Both the position numbers and the translations under genes were made by a program. A stretch of DNA of 6,871 nucleotides. Source: Methylobacteriaceae bacterium (GTDB lineage: Bacteria > Pseudomonadota > Alphaproteobacteria > Rhizobiales > Beijerinckiaceae). The notes under the pieces were generated by a model. The model did no database searches, was not told the origin of the DNA, and saw nothing but the letters and a program-made list of their open reading frames with translations. Positions 1 through 6,074 of this stretch are shown here, in pieces. Location of the stretch: positions 1 to 6,871 of the forward strand of contig JAFAPJ010000021.1 in NCBI GenBank assembly GCA_019247255.1, given 5' to 3'. Each line of letters begins with the position of its first letter. Within the stretch, counting starts at the first letter, position 1.

Positions 1-729
1 GCGCTTGCCGAGCTCGATGAAGCGGCCGAACGGCTTCAGGGTCGAGAGCCCGCGCTCCATGGCCTCGCCCGCGAGGCTGTTCAGCACCACGTCGACGCCC
101 GCCGGGCAGATCGCCCGGATATCGTCTGCGAAGCTGGACGAGCGCGAGTTCAGGACGTGCTCGACGCCGAGCGCGTGCAGGAGCTCGCGCTTCTCGCGCG
201 CCCCGGCGGTGGCGACGATCCGGGCCCCGCGCTCCTGCGCGATCTGGACAGCCGCGAGGCCGACGCCCCCGGCCGCGCCATGGATCAGCACCGTCTCGCC
301 GGCTTTCAGGCCCGCGAGGGTCACGAGCCCGTAATAGGCGGTCAGGAACGCGACCGGGATCGTGGCGGCCGCCTCCGTGCCGATCTCGTCCGGGACGCGC
401 GCGCAGACGCTCTCGGGCACGACGACCGCGGTGGCGAAGGCCGACGGCGCGAACGCGATCACCCGGTCGCCCGTCCTCACCCGCGACACCCCGGGGCCGA
501 TTGCCGCGACCGTGCCGGCGCATTCGAGACCGAGAGTGGGGCCGGCGAAGCCGTCCTCCAGGATGTCCTCGGGCAGGAGCGACATCGCCCACATGACGTC
601 GCGGAAGTTGAGGCCGGTCGCCTCGACCGCAATGCGAACCTCGCCGGGGCCGGGCGGCGGCACGGGCGTCGGCGCCCAGGCCAGGCCGGCGAGGCCGCCC
701 ACGGTTCCGCGTTCAAGGCGGGCGGCCAG
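1..729 (-). other. Enoylreductase (ER) domain of the PKS, cut at window edge
   Basis: NADPH-dependent reductase of the MDR (zinc-free, quinone oxidoreductase-like) family, which saturates the enoyl-ACP intermediate. From about residue 1728 the sequence shows TGLNFRDVM (1766-1773), LGLECAGTV (1793-1801), the nucleotide-binding loop HGAAGGVG (1877-1884) and VVLNSLAGE, ending in GRFIELGKR at the window edge. Only the last few dozen residues of the domain are missing. Because ER is intact where visible, fully saturated chain segments are possible. Confidence 0.93.
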
Positions 730-3700
730 GTCCGCGGCCGCCGGCTTCGCCGAGCGGTGGTCGTGCAGCGATTCGATGCGCAAGACCCGGCAGCCCTCGC
801 GGTCGACCAGGAAATCCGTCTCGGCCTGCTCGGCCGCTGCCAGGAGGGCGCCGGCCGCTTCCGCGCAGGCCTCGTCCGTCACGCCGGCCGCGACCGTCAT
901 GCGGCGGATCGGCAGGCCGGACATCTCGTTCGCGAGGGTGCGCGAGAAGGACGAGAGGCCGACGGCGACGGGGTCGGCGAGCGCGTCCCCGGCCGTCTCG
1001 GCGAGGCAGACGAGCCAGAGCTCGGCCTTGTCCTCGAGCGCCGTCTCGGCGCGGTCGCGCAGGGCGAGCGAGAGGTCGCGCAGGGCCGCGACGTCATCCT
1101 GGTCCGCAGCTCGCTCGGCGATCACCACGACCGCGTCCGGCCGCAGGCCGTGCGGCGCCTCGTCGACGCCGACGACGTCCGCGAGATGCCCGCCGGCCAC
1201 GAGGGTCGCGGAGATCCGCTGCGCCAGCGCCGCGCCGCGCGGGCCCGCATGGACGAGGCGCACCGCGCGTTCCACCGAAGGCTCGGTCGCCGCGAAGCCC
1301 GCTTCGGCGGTGATCAGGAAGGCGGTCTCGCAGGCGGTGCGGAGCGGACGCAAGGCGGCCTCCGCGAAACCGGCGGCCGCGAGGTCCTGCTGCCAGCCAT
1401 CCTCCGCTCGGAGAGGGCCCAGCGGGAATTCGGGCGAGGCCGCCTCGAACCAACCTTCGGACAGGCCGAGCGCGACGTCCCGCATCAGGGACGGTTGCGG
1501 CTCGACCGCGAGCAGCAGGCCGCCCGGCGCGAGCGAGCGACGGAGGTCCGCGAGGGTGCCGGCCCGTCCGACGCGGGACAGCCGTTCGGCGGCGACGACG
1601 AGGTCGAAGCCGGCCGTGCCGAGCTTGTCGCTCGATCCCACCATTTCGAGATCGTGCCCGGATCCGAGCGCGAGCTTGGCACGCTCGAGCCGGCGCGGAT
1701 CGGGCTCGAACAGGGTGAGGCGGGCGCCGTGCTCCACCGCGAGCTCGCGCAGGGCGAAGGACAGCGGCCCGAACCCGACCTGAAGGATCCGCAGGCCGCC
1801 CTTGCGGGCGAGAACCCCGGCCTCGCGCAGGATGGCGGCGGCGGTCTCGCCGGCGGCTCGGACGCTCGCGCCCGCGAGCTCGAGCCCCTCGAGCGCCGAG
1901 CCGGAAGGCGCGACGTCAGCCTCGTTCAGACCCGCAGCCGCGCGGGCCGGCAGGGACGTGAGCCCGCCAGCGATGAGAAGCTCGGCCGAGCGGTTCGGAT
2001 GGTCAGCCGCGAGGGTGCGCAGGATTGCCTCGGCCGAGGGCAGGGAGGTCTCGGCCGCGATCTCCCAGCCGCGGTCCGACACCTGCGCGAGCCCGTCGGC
2101 TTCGAGCGCATGCAGCATGTTGGCCAGCCAGGACGCCGTCGCGGGCGGCAGGGCGGCAAGCGCCTCGGCGGCGATCGCGCCGTCGCGCGCGGTCGCTCGG
2201 GCGAGCTCGTAGGCGAAGGCCATCGCCCAGCCTTCGAGGAGCAGCTGCTCGCTCGTCGCGGGCTCGTCCGCGTCGCCGGCCGCCGCGATGCGCTCGGCCG
2301 CCGCCACGAGGTCCGCGGCCCGGATCCCGGCGCCCGGACGTGCGAGCGCGCCGGCATCGGCCGGAACCCATTCCATCACGAGAGCGCGGTCGGCGAGCAG
2401 GTTCGCGCGGCGCACGCGCGCGGCCTGGAAGCGCGCCTCGGCGAGGGTCGCGACGGGCTCGCCCTCGCTGTCGAAGAGCGTGAAATCCGCGATGATGGCG
2501 CGCTCGTTGACACGTCTGAGCTCGATCAGCGCGCGCTCGGCCGTCGCGCCGGGGCGGAGCACCCGGACATGGCCGAACCGGACCGGAATGTAGGCCGTGC
2601 CGCGCCGCTCGGCCCCGACCTCGTCGAACAGCGAGAACAGCCCGTGGAAGCAGGCGTCGAGCCGCGCGGGGTCGATGCGGTAGGCGCCGCGCGGGACGGA
2701 GGGCGCGAGATCGACGACGAGCGCGTCCGCTCCGGCCTTTGCCACGCCCGAGAGGAGCCGGAAGGCGGGTCCGTAGACGAGGCCGACGCGCTCGGCCGCG
2801 GCATAGACCGCACCCGTATCGGCGAGCCGGGTCGTCTCGTCCGGGAGCCGGGTCGGCACCGGGTCCTCGCCGCCGGCCGTGATCTTGGCCACGGCGTGCA
2901 GCGTCCAATCGGCTTTCGAAAGGCGGGGCCGGCTTAGGATCTCGACCGTGTTCGTCACGGGCGAGAGCCGCGCCATCACCTCGCGGCTGCGGTCGCGCTC
3001 GAGGGGAAGAGGCTGGGCGATGTCGAGGTCGAGAAGCGCCGCGTTCTCTGTCCCGAACCAGTCGCGCGCGACCGTGAGCGCGATCTCAAGGAAAGCCGCA
3101 CCCGGCAGGATTGCCTGATCGCCGACCTGGTGATCGGCGAGCTCCGGGACAGCCGCCGTGTCGAGCTGGCCGCGCCATTCGACGCCGCCGGCCACCTCGC
3201 GGGCGCCGATGAGGCGATGCCAGGCGGTCGCGAGGGTGAAGCCGACGGCTTCCGACGTCAGCACCATCGGGAAAGCGCGGTGCTGCCAGGGATAGGTCGG
3301 GATGGCGACGGGCCGGCTGGGCTCGGGGCCGAACAGCTTGTCGAGCTCGATCGCGGCTCCGCGCACGAAGGCGTTGACCACCGCAGGCCGGATCGGATCC
3401 GTCTCCTCGCCCTCCTCCCGCCGCTCTAGGACGCCGAGCGCCGCGAACGGCAGGGACGTCGGCTCGATCACTTCCGCGATGTTCGACAGGAGAACCGAGC
3501 GCGGCCCGATCTCGACGAAGATCCGGGCCCCGGCCTGCGCGGCGGCCTCGACGGCCGGCGCGAAGCTCACCGGCTCGCGCACGTTGCGCCACCAGTAATC
3601 CGCGTCGAGCGTCTCGCCCGCGATCTTCTCGCCCGTTACCGTCGAGAAGAGGTCGATGCGGGTTGTCTGGCCTTGCAGACCCTGGAGGTCGCGCAGCAGC

Positions 3701-5910
3701 GGCTCCCGCACGCACTCGACGAGCCCGCAATGGAACGGGTAGTCGAGGTCGAGCTGGCGGAATACGACGCGGCGCTTCCTGGCCTTCTGGCCGAGCGCCT
3801 TGATCTTGTCGGTCGGGCCCGCGACCGTGAAGGTGCGGCTCGAATTAATGGCCGCGATCTCGACCTCGCCGACCTCGGCGGCGAGCGCCTCGACCGAGTC
3901 CCGCGACCCGACCACGACCGCCATGCGACCGGTGTCGCGCGCGAGCTCCTGGTGGACGCTGCGCGCGTGGATTACCCGGACGGCGTCCTCGAGCGACAGC
4001 GCGCCGGAGACGGCCGCGGCCGCGATCTCCCCGACCGAGTGACCGATCGCGAAGGAGGGCGACAGGCCTTCAGCGACGAGCGCTCGCGCGGTCGCGATCT
4101 GGATGGAGAAGATGAGCGGCTGCGCGACATGGGTCAGCGGCAGGCGCTCGGGCAGGTCGGCCGCGAACAGCGCCTCCGTGACAGACCAGCCGAACAGCTT
4201 GTCGAACAGCCCGTCGACCTCGTCGAAGGCCTCCCGGAAATGCCGGTTCGTCTGATAGGCGCCCCGGCCCATCCCGGGCCATTGGCCGCCATTGCCCGAA
4301 AACACGAAGGCGACCGGCGCGTTCGCCTCGACCGCCGTGCCCCAGGTGACGCCGGATACCTCCTCCTCGCACTCGGCGACGCGCTCGAGCTTGCGCACGA
4401 GGTCGCGCGGCGACTTCCAGTCGAGAACGACGCGCTCGGGCAGGAGCTCGCGCCGGTGGACGGCGGCGGCCGCCGCCTCCTGGACGAGGCTCGACGACGC
4501 CGTGCCGAGCTGGTCGGCGTAGCGACGCGCGAGGTCGCGGACGGCCGAGCGGCTCGCGCCCGTGAGCGCGAAGCGGTCGGAGAGGCTCGAATAACGCTTC
4601 GTCTTCGTGGTCGTCGTGGCGGCGTCCGCGATCACGACATGCGCGTTCGTCCCGCCGAAGCCGAACGAGTTGATGCCGGCGAGGCGCGCGCCGTTGCGGC
4701 GCGGCAGCGGGACCGGCCGGGCCGCCACCTCGAGGTTCAGCTCGTCGAAGGGGATGTCGGGATTGGGCTCGGAAAAATTGATCGTCGCCGGAAGAAGGTC
4801 ATGCTCGAGCGCGAGCATCGCCTTCATCATGCCGGCGAGGCCCGAGGCGGGCTCGAGATGGCCGATATTCGACTTGATCGAGCCGATCGGCAGCTTCTCG
4901 GCGCGGCCCTGGCCAAGCACCTGGCCGATCGTGTCGGCCTCGATGGGGTCGCCGACCCGCGTCCCGGTGCCGTGCGCCTCGATGAAGGCGAGCTGCGCGC
5001 GGTCGATCCCGGCCTCGGCGTAGAGCTCGCGCAGGAGCTTCGCCTGCGAGAACCGCGACGGGAGCGCGATGCCGTTCGTGCGACCGTCCGAGTTCACCCC
5101 GGAGGCGACCACCCGGGCGTAGACCCGCGCATCCTCGCGCGCCGCGCGCTCGGCCGTTGTCAGCACGAACACGACCGCGCCTTCCGCCCGCACGTAGCCG
5201 TCGGCCTTGGCGTCGAAGGTCTGGCAGAGGCCTGTCGGCGACAGCATCGTGGCCTGCGAGAAGGCCACGAATCCGAACGGGCTGATGAGGAGGTTGATGC
5301 CGCCCACGATCGCCGTGTCGATCGTGCCGCTGCGCAACGCGAGCATCGCCTGATGCAGCGCGACCAGCGAGGACGAGCAGGCGGTGTCGACCGTGAAGCT
5401 CGGTCCCTTGAAGTCGAAGGCGTGGCTGATCCGGTTCGAGACGATCGAGAGCGCGCCGCCGGTCGCCGTGTAGGCGTCGCCGCCTGCCATGTCGCTCGAG
5501 CGGATGGAGCTGAACTCGGGCGACGAGGCCCCGATGAACACCCCGATGTCGCTCCCCGCGACGGCCGAGCGCTTCATCCCCGCGTCCTCGAGCGCCTCCC
5601 AGGTCAGCTCGAGCAGCACCCGCTGATGCGGATCCATCTGATCCGCCTCGCGCGGCGATATGCCGAAGACCGCAGGGTCGAAGCCCCAGACGTCGTCCAG
5701 CACGCCAGCCGCCCAGGTGTAGCTCTTGCCCGGCTCCTTCGGCCTCGGATGGCCATGCTTCGGCTTGGACCAGCGGTCGTCCGGCACCTCGGTGGTCGAG
5801 CAGCGCCCTTCGACCAGGTTGGACCAGAGCTCCTCCGCGGAGGACGCCCCGGGCAGCCGGCACGCTCTCCCAACGATCACAATGTCCCGCCGCTGGTCAG
5901 ACGTCCCCAC
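1..5910 (-). CDS. Highly reducing type I polyketide synthase (KS-AT-DH-MT-psiKR-ER...), 3' end outside window
   Basis: Builds a polyketide or fatty-acyl chain from CoA-activated extender units by repeated decarboxylative condensation and reduction; a cytosolic megasynthase. The 1970 visible residues read without a stop. KS is at about 9-427 (Cys178, His313, His351), AT at 533-850 (Ser625, His727), DH at 893-1170 (His927, Asp1085), an MT-like region at 1190-1530, a structural KR half-domain at 1535-1720, and ER from 1728 to the edge (nucleotide-binding loop 1877-1884). The structural KR half and the domain order predict a catalytic KR and an ACP beyond position 1. The KS begins about nine residues after the start, leaving no room for a loading module or N-terminal docking domain, which favours a stand-alone iterative enzyme. 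I chose GTG at 5910 because GGAG lies 8 nt upstream. An in-frame ATG at 5949 has no ribosome binding site and sits just after an in-frame TAA (5961-5959). The identity is firm; the product is unknown. Confidence 0.96.
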   Translation of the reverse strand, partial: MGTSDQRRDIVIVGRACRLPGASSAEELWSNLVEGRCSTTEVPDDRWSKPKHGHPRPKEPGKSYTWAAGVLDDVWGFDPAVFGISPREADQMDPHQRVLLELTWEALEDAGMKRSAVAGSDIGVFIGASSPEFSSIRSSDMAGGDAYTATGGALSIVSNRISHAFDFKGPSFTVDTACSSSLVALHQAMLALRSGTIDTAIVGGINLLISPFGFVAFSQATMLSPTGLCQTFDAKADGYVRAEGAVVFVLTTAERAAREDARVYARVVASGVNSDGRTNGIALPSRFSQAKLLRELYAEAGIDRAQLAFIEAHGTGTRVGDPIEADTIGQVLGQGRAEKLPIGSIKSNIGHLEPASGLAGMMKAMLALEHDLLPATINFSEPNPDIPFDELNLEVAARPVPLPRRNGARLAGINSFGFGGTNAHVVIADAATTTTKTKRYSSLSDRFALTGASRSAVRDLARRYADQLGTASSSLVQEAAAAAVHRRELLPERVVLDWKSPRDLVRKLERVAECEEEVSGVTWGTAVEANAPVAFVFSGNGGQWPGMGRGAYQTNRHFREAFDEVDGLFDKLFGWSVTEALFAADLPERLPLTHVAQPLIFSIQIATARALVAEGLSPSFAIGHSVGEIAAAAVSGALSLEDAVRVIHARSVHQELARDTGRMAVVVGSRDSVEALAAEVGEVEIAAINSSRTFTVAGPTDKIKALGQKARKRRVVFRQLDLDYPFHCGLVECVREPLLRDLQGLQGQTTRIDLFSTVTGEKIAGETLDADYWWRNVREPVSFAPAVEAAAQAGARIFVEIGPRSVLLSNIAEVIEPTSLPFAALGVLERREEGEETDPIRPAVVNAFVRGAAIELDKLFGPEPSRPVAIPTYPWQHRAFPMVLTSEAVGFTLATAWHRLIGAREVAGGVEWRGQLDTAAVPELADHQVGDQAILPGAAFLEIALTVARDWFGTENAALLDLDIAQPLPLERDRSREVMARLSPVTNTVEILSRPRLSKADWTLHAVAKITAGGEDPVPTRLPDETTRLADTGAVYAAAERVGLVYGPAFRLLSGVAKAGADALVVDLAPSVPRGAYRIDPARLDACFHGLFSLFDEVGAERRGTAYIPVRFGHVRVLRPGATAERALIELRRVNERAIIADFTLFDSEGEPVATLAEARFQAARVRRANLLADRALVMEWVPADAGALARPGAGIRAADLVAAAERIAAAGDADEPATSEQLLLEGWAMAFAYELARATARDGAIAAEALAALPPATASWLANMLHALEADGLAQVSDRGWEIAAETSLPSAEAILRTLAADHPNRSAELLIAGGLTSLPARAAAGLNEADVAPSGSALEGLELAGASVRAAGETAAAILREAGVLARKGGLRILQVGFGPLSFALRELAVEHGARLTLFEPDPRRLERAKLALGSGHDLEMVGSSDKLGTAGFDLVVAAERLSRVGRAGTLADLRRSLAPGGLLLAVEPQPSLMRDVALGLSEGWFEAASPEFPLGPLRAEDGWQQDLAAAGFAEAALRPLRTACETAFLITAEAGFAATEPSVERAVRLVHAGPRGAALAQRISATLVAGGHLADVVGVDEAPHGLRPDAVVVIAERAADQDDVAALRDLSLALRDRAETALEDKAELWLVCLAETAGDALADPVAVGLSSFSRTLANEMSGLPIRRMTVAAGVTDEACAEAAGALLAAAEQAETDFLVDREGCRVLRIESLHDHRSAKPAAADLAARLERGTVGGLAGLAWAPTPVPPPGPGEVRIAVEATGLNFRDVMWAMSLLPEDILEDGFAGPTLGLECAGTVAAIGPGVSRVRTGDRVIAFAPSAFATAVVVPESVCARVPDEIGTEAAATIPVAFLTAYYGLVTLAGLKAGETVLIHGAAGGVGLAAVQIAQERGARIVATAGAREKRELLHALGVEHVLNSRSSSFADDIRAICPAGVDVVLNSLAGEAMERGLSTLKPFGRFIELGKR
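751..1308 (-). other. Structural ketoreductase half-domain (psi-KR) of the PKS
   Basis: Residues about 1535-1720 match the truncated Rossmann subdomain that precedes ER in reducing modules and packs against the catalytic KR. It begins near RLVHAGPRGAALAQRI (1551-1566). It contains ELWLVCLAE and the characteristic GLSSFSRTLANEMSGLPIRR (1651-1670), the counterpart of the GLGRVLAxE segment. It ends with a VLRIESL strand before ER. It has no NADPH-binding glycine loop or catalytic Tyr/Ser, as expected for this half. Its presence is the main reason to expect a functional KR outside the window. Confidence 0.8.
1321..2343 (-). other. C-methyltransferase-like (MT) region of the PKS, probably degenerate
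   Basis: Residues about 1190-1530 lie where iterative reducing synthases carry a SAM-dependent C-methyltransferase and where FAS carries a pseudo-MT. The N-terminal helical part (about 1205-1350) resembles the lid subdomain of PKS methyltransferases. The Rossmann core has the SAM-loop counterpart ILQVGFGPLS (1375-1384), an acidic residue after strand 2 (Glu1402 in LFEPDP), FDLVVAAERLSRVG (1435-1448), and LAPGGLLLAVEP (1460-1471). The usual GxGxG is reduced to GFGPL. In the segment usually reading NVLHAT, the Asn and His are replaced by Glu1442 and Ser1445. I read this as a structural pseudo-methyltransferase, though weak activity cannot be excluded. Confidence 0.75.
2401..3234 (-). other. Dehydratase (DH) domain of the PKS, double hotdog
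   Basis: Removes water from the beta-hydroxyacyl intermediate to give an enoyl chain. Residues about 893-1170. The first hotdog carries the catalytic His927 in ADHQVGDQAILPGAAFLE. The second carries Asp1085 in RLDACFH, with the conserved DxxxH spacing to His1089. The YGPAF motif of the substrate tunnel is at 1046-1050. Both catalytic residues are present, so activity is expected. In the HxxxGxxxxP signature the glycine sits one residue early (position +3) and Asp931 occupies the usual Gly position. Confidence 0.92.
3361..4314 (-). other. Acyltransferase (AT) domain of the PKS, probably malonyl-type
   Basis: Selects the CoA extender unit and loads it on the ACP. Residues about 533-850 contain the nucleophile motif GHSVGE at 623-628 with Ser625 (codon 4038-4036), the carboxylate-binding Arg650 in HARS, and the catalytic histidine His727 in YPFH (724-727). 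The domain closes with FVEIGPRSVLLSN at 798-810 and the post-AT linker PTYPWQH at 871-877. The selectivity tetrad is YPFH, which is neither the classical malonyl HAFH nor the methylmalonyl YASH. Phe in the third position favours malonyl, but this is inference. The N-terminal GQG motif reads GNG (539-541). Confidence 0.93.
4630..5886 (-). other. Ketosynthase (KS) domain of the PKS
   Basis: Catalyses the decarboxylative Claisen condensation that extends the chain. Residues about 9-427 open with the typical DIVIVGRACRLPGA strand and include the GISPREADQMDP segment. The acylated cysteine is Cys178 in DTACSSS (codon 5379-5377). The two histidines are His313 in EAHGTGT (codon 4974-4972) and His351 in NIGHLEPASG (codon 4860-4858). 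The spacing Cys-135-His-38-His fits an active condensing enzyme. The domain ends with GFGGTNAHVV at about 417-426. Having Cys rather than Gln at the nucleophile position argues against a decarboxylating KSQ loading domain. Everything essential is intact. Confidence 0.96.
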
Positions 5911-5918
5911 CAACAAAG

Positions 5919-5922
5919 CTCC
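5919..5922 (-). promoter_or_regulatory. Shine-Dalgarno GGAG deciding the PKS start
   Basis: GGAG on the minus strand lies 8 nt before GTG at 5910 and 5 nt before TTG at 5913. The in-frame ATG at 5949 has no purine-rich site upstream. This favours the GTG start, giving an N-terminus MGTSDQRRDIVIVG that leads directly into the KS. TTG at 5913 remains possible. Confidence 0.55.
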
Positions 5923-5953
5923 GCTCGCTCGCCGCCCGGCTCGGGGCATCCGG

Positions 5954-5966
5954 GCGTCTTAGACGC
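5954..5966. repeat. Perfect inverted repeat GCGTCT-T-AGACGC, possible operator
   Basis: Two 6-bp arms (5954-5959 and 5961-5966) around a single T are perfectly complementary. The right arm overlaps a second palindrome, GACGCGTC (5962-5969). The element lies in the divergent gap, 44 bp upstream of the preferred PKS start. The position suits a transcription-factor operator, but the short arms in GC-rich DNA could occur by chance. No regulator gene is visible. Confidence 0.4.
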
Positions 5967-6074
5967 GTCATCGGACGGCAGCAACGGCACGAAAACCACG
6001 CTCGCGGTGGAAATGCATGGAGGGCTCCGGCCTTCCTTGCTGCGGCATGGCCCGTGCCTCTAAGCAGGCGTCGG

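Larger units (their letters stand above)
5911..6074. promoter_or_regulatory. Divergent intergenic promoter region
   Basis: This 164-nt gap separates the two divergent starts and must hold the promoters or leaders of both genes. It is slightly less GC-rich in places (GAAAACCA near 5991, GGAAATGCAT near 6009). I could not fix a convincing -35/-10 pair on either strand. On the PKS strand, TTGCTG followed by TCTAAG has only a 15-bp spacer and is too weak to call. Confidence 0.5.

Noticed and set aside
157..2937. Plus-strand open frame of 926 codons antisense to the PKS
   Set aside because: It is Arg/Gly/Ala/Glu-rich with no recognisable domain and lies wholly opposite conserved PKS domains. It is a frame kept open by the high GC content.
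4799..5863. Minus-strand 354-codon frame overlapping the KS, and similarly 2003-2908 (301 codons)
   Set aside because: Both are out of frame with the PKS and lack domain signatures, whereas the PKS frame through the same bases has clear KS and DH/MT motifs.
1..5910. Possible frameshift or split of the PKS into separate genes
   Set aside because: A single frame reads continuously from the start to position 1 through all conserved motifs, with no internal stop.
6019..6024. GGAGGG as a ribosome binding site on the plus strand
   Set aside because: No start codon in the hydrolase frame lies at a suitable distance. The nearest TTG (6037) is in another frame that stops at 6061.
6015..6050. Direct repeat GCATGG (6015-6020 and 6045-6050), 30 bp apart
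   Set aside because: Six bases is too short to exceed chance expectation; noted only because it lies in the divergent gap and is about three helical turns apart.
3673..6063. Plus-strand open frame of 796 codons antisense to AT and KS
   Set aside because: It is low-complexity, Arg-rich and without known motifs, opposite catalytic AT and KS codons and crossing the PKS start. It is a GC shadow frame.
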